64,000 nucleotides of DNA from Fasciola hepatica (Eukaryota; Platyhelminthes; Trematoda; Plagiorchiida; Fasciolidae), in NCBI GenBank assembly GCA_948099385.1, contig CANUEZ040000113.1, forward strand, positions 5,716,501 through 5,780,500, written 5' to 3'. The notes under the pieces are model-generated. The model ran no database searches. It was given only the letters and a program-made list of their open reading frames with translations, and was not told where the DNA came from. Shown piece after piece: positions 10,991 to 19,199 of the stretch (positions within the stretch are counted from its first letter, which is position 1; each line of letters starts with the position of its first letter). The position numbers and the translations under genes were made by a program.

Positions 10991-11430
10991 GCTTCACGGA
11001 CACCGAGCGTACAAGCGATGCCCGACTCCACTTGTTTTCAGATGCATCAGAAGTAGGCTACGGGGCGGCGGTTTATAGCTGCTGGGTAGACGAAAATGGT
11101 GGGCTGCAAAATCAAATAGTGCCCTCAAAGGCGAGGGTAGTTCCACTGAAGACTGTGTCCATTCCGATGTCAGAATTGACTGCAGCAGTACTGGCCGTGA
11201 AGGCTGCAAAGCTCATTGAAAGGTGCTTTGGCCACATAAACTGGGAATCTATTTTATGGACGGACTCGGCCAAAGTACCGCGTTATATAAACAAAGCCTC
11301 CACTCGTTTTAGCACCCTCATGGCCAACAGACTCACTGTGATCTGTGAGTCGACTAAGATCGGTCAGTGGCACTACGCACAATCTGCCAAGCACACATCA
11401 TACTTCTGGTCAAGAGACGTATGAGCACTA
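10991..11430 (+). pseudogene. BEL/Pao RNase H-like domain
   Basis: The frame 11032-11424 is uninterrupted and reads FSDASEVGYGAAVYSCWVDE, PLKTVSIPMSELTAAVLAVK, LWTDSAKVPRYINK and RFSTLMANRLTVICE. The Asp of SDAS, the Glu of MSEL and the Asp of WTDS are the expected acidic residues of the fold and all three survive. It is one of the better preserved domains in the window, about 130 residues. It ends at a stop in the region that usually reads ADxASRG, here degenerate (YFWSRDV). The upstream RT is not in frame with it. Confidence 0.88.
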
Positions 11431-12644
11431 GAAAGGCTGCGGATGTGAGAAACGGGGCCAGACTTCCTAACTGCATCTAAAGAGGAGTGACTAACACAAC
11501 TAACAATCAAGCCCGAGAATGGCAACGCGGAAATGAAACGACTGATACTGGCTGTGAATTCCACGGGAAGCTTGCCCCTAATAGGAAAACCGTGAAAGTT
11601 TCACCACAGGATAAAAATGTCAGAAACCGTGGCCTTCTGGACAAGGTACAAAATACTGGTGGTGGTTCTGAGAGGCACATCACCACGGACTACGTTAAAT
11701 GTGGAAAGGATACTATAGGGCGAGTTGAACCAAGCCGAAGTAGATGTCCCAAGCCAACTGAATTTAAACACCCTCCCGCTTGAGACCCGTGAACTGGCCG
11801 GGATAGACTATCACACAAAAGAAGCAGGCCGCTGCACAGCAGCATCCGAAGGTTAGAATCTATGCGAGCCAACGGGCTACTGATATCGAGGGTGGGGCGA
11901 CGTCGACGCAGCGGGCTGAACTAAAACCAGGTTTGCTGATGTCGACTGATGTTGAATTCACTTATTTGCCCCTCGGACTTTCTTAAGTTGGTCCCTGTCC
12001 TTCACACAGTATCTAAGTACATTTGTGCCTAACTTGATGCAGTGTTTACGAATTACAATGGAGTTAGTTGTCGAAACTGCAATTTGGCATACTGCACGAT
12101 GTTGTTCGTGGAGTAGTGAAAAGGTTTGAACAAGCAAATGTTGACAGTTTTTAGAAACATCTCTAATTTTGGGACTCCCAATCGGTATTATTATCCAACC
12201 TGCGGTCAAAATGATACAAGCTGTAAGCCAAACATGCTTTTGCTGTGGCTATACCCCACTTTGAACTCCCTCATCTTTCAAGTACCTTTTAGCGATCTCG
12301 ATTCTTCATCGAGAATTCTCAGTCTTCACTTTACCATGTACTTTGCTCTTAGTCAATAGGCCTTTTTTCCTCTACGTTCCCTGATCAGTCTACGCATCCC
12401 GATCACACCGAAGCCCTTGCTTCGTGTATCGATAATGTCATATCCCTCTCAGCTAAAACTAAGACTTCGATCCATGTAGTATACCCTCAGGGAACTGGAA
12501 GTGACTCTGCGGCTAGCAAGAAATAGATGAAACCCATGGGACTGACTCATACTCTGACTTAAGGGTCTAGGTAGGTTAGGGCGAATCAGTACTCCCACCT
12601 ACTCTTTGGATATTGGCCGATCCATAAGGGGGTTTGAAGGGCGG
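11431..12644 (+). pseudogene. BEL/Pao integrase N-terminus and unrecognised remainder
   Basis: At about 11620-11790 the plus strand reads VAFWTRYKILVVVLRGTS and, further on, GELNQAEVDVPSQLNL. This matches the segment before the HHCC finger of BEL/Pao integrase (…LRxAEVxI...). No HHCC finger or DDE core follows. The stretch 11930-12640 gives no family signal on either strand. Frames at 11958-12209 (minus) and 12126-12359 (plus) are unrecognised. So the integrase core was deleted or decayed beyond recognition. Confidence 0.6.
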
Positions 12645-13028
12645 TGTAACGTACATGTGCGAAATCCTCCACAGCCGTCGTCACATAATTGTATTGTTGA
12701 GGCTATGCCCTTCATCCTACTGACCCTCGAACAAGTATAGCGCACATCAACCACCACAGTTGAACGTTTGTTTATATTTTGCTCATGTGTCGTGGCATAT
12801 TTTTGATGCGGTTTTGGACTGCCGGGACAGTGGTGTCTGAGAGTGACCTCTGCGAAACTCTGGTCTCCGTTGCTAAACTTTGTGGCCGTACGGTTGAGAT
12901 TTGTACGTAATTTATATGCATATACTTGGTAATTCAGTACCGCAGAATCAGCAAATCCATCTCGTTCTGGTTTTGAAGTTCTTTATTTGAGTTGGGCGTT
13001 ACTCACAACCAGAATGACCGTTTCAACA
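12645..13028 (+). repeat. BEL/Pao 3' LTR
   Basis: It starts TGTAACGTACATGTGCG right after a purine-rich tract and ends near TTTCAACA. Its first 275 bases nearly match 6783-7059, and its last 99 bases match 7951-8046 at lower identity. It is uninterrupted and therefore shows the state of the LTR before the LINE inserted in the 5' copy. To its right the Gypsy A gag resumes. Confidence 0.75.
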
Positions 13029-13760
13029 GCTGCTGAATACGGCACCTAGATGGGAGTGTTCGGTGCCGATCCTGCAAAGCCCTTTGTACTACTGCTGAGA
13101 GTTGCTGGCTCGCGTCAATTCTAGAAAACCTGGTACGAGATCGGTAAACGTTGGCAAGACTGGCGCCGTTCGATGGAGGACCTGGTTAGTCCGGCGACAG
13201 CGGGGTTGTTTCCTGACATAAATCATTTACTATCACTGCCGTTTCCTCTGGTGAGCCTTTAGGCGCGGGACTTGGTAAAACTGGAATGATTTGCGGAAAA
13301 CGCTGCTGGCACAGTTCCCCCAGAAGTAGGCCCTCGTCCACTTTCGGTCCTGTCAAGAGCTGTATCGCAAGCAGCAGCCCGGAGCGCTTTCCATGCTCAA
13401 GCTCATCGCTCTGACGTTGTTGCTTGCTATGGCTCTGCGTCAAGGTTGTGTGACCAATGACGGCCTCCTACAAAGCCTCGTAGCTTCGGGATAAGGTTAT
13501 TACGTCCCTTAATAGCATTGTGACCTCCGGCGAGAGGCAGCTTTCTACCCACCTAAAACAGCTGGCGTCACTAGTTATACTGTAGTTTTCGAATTCTTAC
13601 TCGGCCAGCGTGGATCAGATTTCTGGATCAGCAGGCCTGAATGCAGGTTTGTGCAGCTTGCCTGCCAAAACAGTGGGATATAGCAAGGTTTCCGCTCGTT
13701 AGACATGACGATTGCTTTATCGAAGGAAGACTGCAAAATATCTACCATCAGTGTCACAAT
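13029..13760 (-). pseudogene. Gypsy A gag body (broken)
   Basis: The minus-strand frame 13443-13186 reads LLAIQLLTGPKVDEGLLLGE, LCQQRFPQIIPVLPSPAP and GSPEETAVIVNDL. This is the conserved C-terminal part of CsRn1-type gag (…GPKVDE.LLRELFLQRLP...L...). Upstream in the element, 13757-13575 has IPLFWQASCTNLHSGL, which resembles the PPFW.....W gag start. Gag forms the particle that packages element RNA. The finger that should follow lies 6.3 kb away at 6782-6690, separated by the BEL/Pao element. No usable start codon can be fixed. Confidence 0.72.
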
Positions 13761-13942
13761 ACTATTTTGGTGTCCATTTCGGACTAGACACCAAAAAATT
13801 TAAAAAACGGTTTGAGAAACCGACCAAAAGCATCACCTGATAAGGAAATCGTGAAACACTAAAAAAATGTACTTAATCGAGGGCAGAAATGTGGAAAACA
13901 AGGAAACTCACTTGGCCCGGGAATCCCATTGGGCTCCTCAAT
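13761..13942 (-). other. Gypsy A leader
   Basis: About 180 bases lie between the 5' LTR and the gag start on the minus strand. The minus-strand sequence directly after the LTR, ATTGAGGAGCCCAATGGG, does not match a tRNA 3' end that I can name, so the primer-binding site is not assigned. Confidence 0.5.
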
Positions 13943-14224
13943 TGTAGGGCCGCTGAACCTTACTTCACGGTTTCTTTATGAAACGCTTTCTTCGGTCCGT
14001 TGTACTGAATGGACCACTTGCACCTTACTCTCATGCTGGGCGCTGTACGAATACGTTAGCCAGGATAGTTTTCTCCACGGCCCGTGAGAGGGAGAAGGCG
14101 ATTGGGAGAGATAGTGGTCAGCGTGTATTTAAGGGCTTGCGAAAGAGCGACGGCCAAATGGCGGTCGGCGTTCAGTTAAACAATAAACGTGTCAGAAGCA
14201 TGAACGGAGATGGCTGTCCCTACG
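13943..14224 (-). repeat. 5' LTR of Gypsy A
   Basis: Same 282-bp unit as 2633-2914 (about 93% identical, no gaps), starting TGTAGGG and ending CCCTACG, where the last A of the inverted end is changed. On the minus strand it precedes leader and gag. The TATA-like CTTAAATAC at about 14127-14135 is shared by both copies. Confidence 0.85.
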
Positions 14225-14865
14225 CTCGCAGGAGTCTTGACAAAATCTGTATTCCAAAGCTACTTACTCACCACCGTATGCACATCGGCTTTCGCGCCAC
14301 ACAAGTTCCTCCCTAACTTCTCGCCAACCCGGTGCCCGGAGCATTCACCACAATGGGGCACACCTGCACCGGCTTTGGCCTGTGGCACATTCCCCCGCCT
14401 ACGGTTGAGTAATGATTTCGAGGCTGAATACGGGCTTCAATCGAACGGGATTTAGCATGCATTCCAGTCATCGACTGAACAAATCTCGAATGACGTTTTC
14501 CGATATTATTCTCCCTACTACGTAATATCTTTCCACACTTTTCAAGCCTAGTGCAGGCCCGATTTAGCAATGTCTCAGACCGGATTACCAACCTGCCTCC
14601 TACCTCCAAGCAGCACCGTCTACGCCGTGGTCGTATGACTCGTTCTTCGTTCGGTAACCTTGTAGGTGCTGTCAGGCCGGTGAATACGCCCCCACCAAGG
14701 CTTCTTCCAGTGTGGTCGAAAGCTCTGAATTCATCGATGGTAACCGGCACACATTTGGCGTGTGAAAATCCTAAGCTTTTCGCTTTCTTTGGTTTTTCAT
14801 AGAACAAGAGGCTTACGTCAGTGGATGAATGAATGGTGCAGCGGAAAGCCATTGCATTGAGAGTT
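14225..14865. other. Unrecognised stretch with a 195-codon minus-strand open frame
   Basis: An open frame on the minus strand (14900-14313) is long for this window and rich in Arg and Cys. It has no domain I recognise, begins inside the family-B LTR and has no homologue elsewhere in the window, so I do not call it a gene. The interval sits between the 5' LTR of Gypsy A and the LTR of Gypsy B. Confidence 0.35.
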
Positions 14866-15225
14866 TGTGGAAAATTCCCCCAGAAACACTGCAATTTCAT
14901 GCTTCCTCGACATCACTAGCTCATGTACACTATTTGCGTGTCTTATGCACTGTATGTTTTCATGAACCAACGTTTGTTTTTCCGGGTACAACGCGCTACT
15001 CTGTCATGTCCTATTTTAGACCTGCGTGACGCACGTGCTCCTTTCTCGCACATCGCAATCTGGTTCACATTTCCCGAGTCCCTCTGATCGGATAATTGCG
15101 GATCATATCTGTTTTATGTCATTGTTCACTTGCTGATCTAGTAACGTAAAATTCTGCGGATAATCGCGCTCTGCTTTCGGGATCCGTTTCGAATTTGGCT
15201 ACCTATTGCTCAAAGGTGTCTTACA
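14866..15225 (+). repeat. Gypsy B LTR, copy 1 (5' LTR)
   Basis: A 360-bp unit starts TGTGGAAAATTCCCCC and ends GTCTTACA. Two further copies are at 34664-35021 and 48279-48642. Shared landmarks include TACGCGCTACTCTGTCAT, TAATCTAGTA and ATTTGGCTACCTATTGCTCA (with variants). Because a CCHC gag follows on the plus strand, this copy is read as a 5' LTR. Confidence 0.75.
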
Positions 15226-15565
15226 GCCCTTGCACACTGTTCCAGTACCCGATCCCTACTTTTCGTTTCTTCCTAAAAGTTTTCACAGTCTACCTAGTTC
15301 TTTCGACGAACCCACGGTCTTCAGGGTAGTATGAAGTCTTAATAATTTAACCCGTTTATTACGGGCAGTTCTCAACGTTATTCTATTGCATCGGCATGTG
15401 TATGTACATCGCAGAGGCACAAAATACGAGTTCGAGTGTGCGCCCATTCAGCCGGACTTCTTGATCCTCGATGGCTAGTACTTCGGGTTGGTGCCATACT
15501 GCTTTCACTGAAAATAGCACGCTGCTCTAGTCCAATTCGTAGCTATTATATTTGACTTTTCGGAG
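15226..15565 (+). other. Gypsy B leader
   Basis: Non-coding stretch between LTR and gag. Its part at about 15377-15520 resembles 32290-32430 (shared ACGAG.TCGAGTGTG and CCCATTCAGCCGG blocks), which there follows an integrase. This supports the two loci belonging to related Gypsy elements. Confidence 0.5.
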
Positions 15566-16390
15566 TTGAAACCGGCCACGGATTCCTGTGGTTTAGAACC
15601 TCTGAATATCCATGGAACTTACCGTGAAGTTAAGGATTATGTGGAACGTTTTGAAATCTGGTGTTTCACGCGCGGAAATGTGAATTCCAAAAATAAAACT
15701 GCCTGTTTCTTGTCTGTCATCAAAAAGGATGGCCGTTATCTTGTTAGGAATTTGAATTTTCCCCATTCACCAACTTCTCAGCCATATTGAGCTCCCAGAG
15801 ACTTGCTTCTTTAACGTCTGCAGCCTGCCAATTTCGAAGTTTCGGAATGGGCAAAATTCCGTTCATTAGTTCGTGTGAACTGAGAGTCTATCCGTGATTC
15901 CACTTTGTAATTGCTAGCTTGAGCTTCTTGATGCGTCCTCAGCGACCCGTTAAAAATTCAGTTAGATGACCCAATGATTGCCGGAACTACCTGTGTAGAT
16001 TTTCAAGGAATGTACTCCTGATTCCGAATCGCCTATTTAGTCCGTTAAACCCTTGTGCGAACGAGTTCAACGCGTAAACGCAGTTGTTCAATAGAGGCCA
16101 GCCCTATTGTTTAATGCAACTAATGCCAAGAGGCCAGCAGCCCGGAAACCGCACCGATTCAAACGTCTTCGTAAGTCACTGGTAGCTTTCTGTGGTCCAA
16201 CAGAGCGTTATTTGAAAATTTGGCGTCGATCTGAATGGGTGCGTGATAACGTAGTTGCCATCGTTGGTCAAAGTACAGCAATTTGTACAAAGATACAGTC
16301 CACGGTAACCAATACCCAAATGTGGGAATTGTACAGAAAAACTGGAAACTATACAGCTAAATTGATCATTAGGAGGAATAAGCTGCCATA
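15566..16390 (+). pseudogene. Gypsy B gag with two decayed CCHC fingers (broken)
   Basis: The frame from 15566 begins with LEPLNIHGTYREVKDYVERF, then EIWCFTRGNVNSKNKTACFL, the typical gag capsid start of this Gypsy group. After frame changes a segment near 15935-15990 reads QLDDPMIAGTTC, corresponding to the L.D.L..G block. At 16107-16250 the frame reads FNATNAKRPAARKPHRFKRL, then FCGPTERYLKIWRRSE. This aligns to two zinc knuckles (C..C...GH....C) in which nearly all Cys/His are replaced, leaving one Cys. Gag packages element RNA. No pol follows, because AT-rich repeat DNA begins at about 16400. Confidence 0.72.
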
Positions 16391-16413
16391 GTATTTGTAT
16401 ACCCAAATAATAT

Positions 16414-16618
16414 AGATACGTCTGGTGTATTCTCCATATAAATATATATGTATACAAATGTATACAATGTATACAAATGTATATATATTCATGTACATTT
16501 GCACACGTAAACACATATTTGTATATATATATATATATACATATGTTTATAAGAATAAATGCACGCGTAGGTACATATTTGTATATTTATCTATTTACAT
16601 GCATATATATTTATATAG

Positions 16619-16658
<40 letters not shown>

Positions 16659-16682
16659 ACGGATCTATGCACACGTAAGTAC

Positions 16683-16716
<34 letters not shown>

Positions 16717-16790
16717 TTACTTGTGCATAGATCCGTATATACACATATGCGTATATATATACCGATGTAAATATATATATAACCACAATG
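16414..16790. repeat. AT-rich satellite-like stretch with (AT)n and inverted repeat
   Basis: Long (TA)n runs at 16521-16540, 16623-16654 and 16684-16715 are separated by related spacers of the type TGCACACGTAAGTACG, repeated about every 60-90 bases. Two of the spacers face each other as an inverted repeat. Open frames here are artefacts of the dinucleotide repeat. Confidence 0.85.
16653..16745. repeat. Inverted repeat (possible cruciform) around (AT)n
   Basis: The left arm, ending GGATCTATGCACACGTAAGT (16661-16680), is complementary to the right arm CTTACTTGTGCATAGATCC (about 16715-16733) apart from small gaps. The (TA)n centre at 16684-16715 is self-complementary, so the whole can fold into one hairpin of about 40 base pairs. 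Confidence 0.75.
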
Positions 16791-16910
16791 ATGATCCGGT
16801 ACGTATGGGGATTACTTTTCTGGAACTAGTCAATCAACTCCTGCCTGAACGATTTTTGTTTCCCTGACCGCAATGTTATAAGATTGCAAGCAACTAAGCC
16901 AACCTCTAGT

Positions 16911-16940
<30 letters not shown>
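16911..16940. repeat. (TAA)n microsatellite
   Basis: About nine TAA units. On the minus strand this reads (ATT)n, as at the other LINE ends, but the flanking bases do not show the LINE terminal block, so I do not assign it to a LINE. Confidence 0.8.
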
Positions 16941-16942
<2 letters not shown>

Positions 16943-17179
16943 GTTGCACCTAACGGATGGACCCATTCCGTAGAGAATGCAAAATGGAGGACAAATGAAG
17001 AATAAGAATTGTATTAAAAGATGGTGGTTTAATAGTACAAAATGATCCTTTTGTGCACACTTCCGTGCCGAAGGTCGACGGTCATAACGGTGGATTGAAC
17101 AGCGTCCAGCATCCTCGAAGTTGTAATGTTTTGCCGTGTTCTGTCTGCAAAGTAGAAATGGAAACAATTATTATCTGCT

Positions 17180-17185
17180 TTTATT
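17180..17185 (-). promoter_or_regulatory. AATAAA polyadenylation signal (candidate)
   Basis: Minus-strand AATAAA lies about 35 bases after the stop at 17220 of the ZSWIM/MULE-like frame. That position suits a 3' end, but the hexamer is common by chance in AT-rich DNA. Confidence 0.4.
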
Positions 17186-17219
17186 TTGTACAAGGCAAAA
17201 AGAAAACCGTAATTGTAAC

Positions 17220-18480
17220 TCACTTATTTTTCATCTGCCAGATAGTGGACGCAAAAGTAATTTTCCTCGTTTCCGAACTTTGCTCATTGATAGTGCTTCC
17301 AACGCGGGCAACGGCTGCACTGCACCCACTCGGTTTTCTTGTCCAAATCCACTGCAAAGGATGCCCTATTAGCTGGATGTCTTGTTCATCCGTGTTTATA
17401 AGCACCGCTTTCGCCTTACTTTTTGAGGGAGTAGAAACGACCGGTGCTCGTGACGTATGCGTACATCTTGTGCCACTTACTTTCCCCAGGTACCTATTAA
17501 CAGTGTAAAGGTTGCCCAAGTCTACCGTTGTACTGGTAGCTTTGTCAATGCAGCTTATGGCAAAATCTCGTCCTGACCCTATTACTGTGACTAAGCTCCT
17601 CAGCTGACTAACATAACGTACCCACGCCACGTTCGCTGTCCCCGGTAACCTGGCTCTCATTTCGGTGATTGTATGCTGGTAACTTGCACTGCTCCCGTTA
17701 GGAAGCGGGGCGTAGAGAGTTGAATGACTTAAGCCACTATCGTCTATCAACATGCAGTGCCAAAGAGAGTAGCCACCGCAGTTCAGCTGGCTGGTGGAAT
17801 CCGCTAGCAGTACCTCACTATATTTATCAGCCAGAGACTTCACGGTCTGTGGAATGTGAAACGTGAACCTAACTATGCCTTTCCGCGATATGACTCGCAA
17901 ATAACCCTTTCCAGTCATTAGTTGTCGAACCTTCAGCACATCACTACGGTTATCTACGGCATTCGCCTTGGTCCCAAAGTAGTAAATATCTTTTACTGTG
18001 AACAACCGGTTGAACTTCTGGCGAGCGTATTCACATATTTCACTGAATCTGCGGAAAGTGCCCATCAGTTTTCATGTGCGTGACTCGTTCGGGAGTCAAA
18101 AGCCTACTACGATGGTAGAACCTATCACTGATTAGATGGAAATCACGGTTATGCTGCAGACGTTGACTAACGACTTTGTATTGCTTTCCGACGGCACTGA
18201 TCCTCACGAAGGCCGGGCATTGAGCATTCTGATTCCTGAAAAGTAAAGAAAGATTTGCTGTATGTTGCATACCTGATGGCTGTCCCATTTCGACGTCGAT
18301 TGTGCACTCAGAATATTTTGACCCGATAGTATGGGAAATTTTTCGGCAGTGCACCCGGATGCGTACGAAGTCTGCTCTCAGCACTAACGCTCTCATACAG
18401 GTAAAACGAGGTGAACGCCTGCTGCCGAAATTACCGAAAGTCTTCCTCGAACCTTGAGATTAATTTATAGGCATCTTTTA
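17220..18480 (-). pseudogene. MULE/FAR1/ZSWIM-like transposase-derived protein, decayed
   Basis: The N-terminus at about 18460-18330 reads FEEDFR, a stop, then FRQQAFTSFYLYESVSAESR and LPKNFPYYRVKIF. It then shifts frame into 18396-18040 (118 codons): YSECTIDVEMGQ, NAQCPAFVRISAVGKQYKVV and SQRLQHNRDF, which fits the FAR1/ZSWIM-type DNA-binding N-terminus (CPA..R......V.....HNH). A second shift near 18050-18065 enters the longest frame in the window (18065-17220, 281 codons): FNRLFTVKDIYYF, then YSEVLLADSTSQLNCGGYSL and WHCMLIDDSGLSHSTLYAPL. The latter is the start of a MULE-type DDE fold, with the first catalytic Asp as residue 89. The segment where the second Asp (DKD type) should stand is unrecognisable, and no SWIM CxC...CxH finger is seen. 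At least two frameshifts and one stop make it a pseudogene, either of a transposon or of a domesticated gene. Confidence 0.65.
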
Positions 18481-19199
18481 CATGTCTGGAGAAACTTTCA
18501 GAGTCATCAACGAAAGCACGCCCAACGGCCATGACAGTCAACAGGTCTGAGCGGTAACAGCCTTGCGCAACCCTAATATACTACGAAGTGGCTAACTTAA
18601 ATGAAAGTCGCCGCAAAAGCAGGAACACCATTCTTATTTTCCGCAAAAACGACTTAATCAGCTCGAACAATTTTCTTCAGTATTCACGACTAACGCCAAT
18701 TTGGCCATCATTAAGGTTGGACCGCAAGACACTATCTAAAGCAGTTAGAACGAAGAATTCCTTCCCAACTTATTGGAGAAATCATCGGCGATGGAATAAT
18801 TGTCTGTCTTATTGTGCTACACTTTCACTGTTTACTTGTCGCTTTCTTAACGCTACGGATCAGAAACGCGGAAAAGTTGGCAAAATCCAATCCGTTTGCT
18901 GAACTGACAGTTCCAGTACTCAGCCTCGTCTGTACCCCAGTTTCTAGTCTCCGTCTTTAGCTGTTAGAAGTTCGTATTATTCTTGCCGTGTTACTCACAC
19001 CCGTGTTGTTGTGGAACCGAACTGCCCCACACGGCCACGATAGGTTCGGAAACTTGAGTTCTCTATGGTCCCGAAATTTTAATTCCTGAGCTTCTTACAG
19101 CTTGTAGTTGGGTTACTGCAGCTCTCTAGCTAACTGACGAATCCTAATACAAAGCATTGGAGAATCAGAACCTCCAGTTCTCCATGTGTCCCTGAGCAG
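18481..19199. other. No gene recognised
   Basis: A plus-strand frame at 18588-18902 (104 codons) has no recognisable domain. On the minus strand this would hold the upstream region of the ZSWIM/MULE-like pseudogene. No further coding match or terminal inverted repeat was found. Confidence 0.45.

Larger units (their letters stand above)
6783..13028 (+). mobile_element. BEL/Pao LTR element inserted in the gag of Gypsy A
   Basis: A direct repeat bounds the element: 6783-7059 plus 7951-8046 on the left, and 12645-13028 on the right. It starts TGTTAC/TGTAAC and ends TTGACA/TTCAACA. A purine-rich AAGGGGGTTTGAAGGGCGG lies directly before the right copy, fitting a polypurine tract. Between them on the plus strand are gag (zinc finger), protease, RT, RNase H and the start of an integrase of BEL/Pao type. 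Flanks on both sides are pieces of the same minus-strand Gypsy gag, so the element landed inside Gypsy A. No clear target-site duplication is seen. The integrase core is missing, and frames are broken throughout. Confidence 0.8.
2633..14224 (-). mobile_element. Ty3/Gypsy element A (CsRn1-like), minus strand, interrupted by a BEL/Pao element
   Basis: A 282-bp direct repeat flanks the interval (2633-2914 and 13943-14224), with inverted ends TGTAGGG/CCCTACA. Reading the minus strand from high to low coordinates gives 5' LTR, gag body (13760-13029), a foreign BEL/Pao insert (13028-6783), gag CHCC-type finger (6782-6690), protease, RT, RNase H, integrase and 3' LTR. Without the insert the element is about 5.35 kb, a normal size for a Ty3/Gypsy element. 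A purine-rich tract (minus-strand AGGAGGAGG) sits just inside the 3' LTR and fits a polypurine tract. No convincing target-site duplication is visible. All coding parts carry stops and frameshifts, so the element is dead. The CsRn1 assignment rests on the gag finger and RT/integrase motifs. Confidence 0.85.

Noticed and set aside
16440..16760. Regularly spaced repeats that might suggest a CRISPR array
   Set aside because: Repeats are degenerate, AT-rich and of uneven spacing without unique spacers of equal length, in a clearly eukaryotic context.
16425..16786. Overlapping open frames rich in Tyr and Ile on both strands
   Set aside because: They are translations of (TA)n repeats, which are open in every frame.
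17140..17170. A splice-acceptor-like minus-strand TTTCTACTTTGCAG
   Set aside because: It lies after the stop and near the possible polyadenylation signal of a pseudogene, and no matching donor or downstream exon was found.
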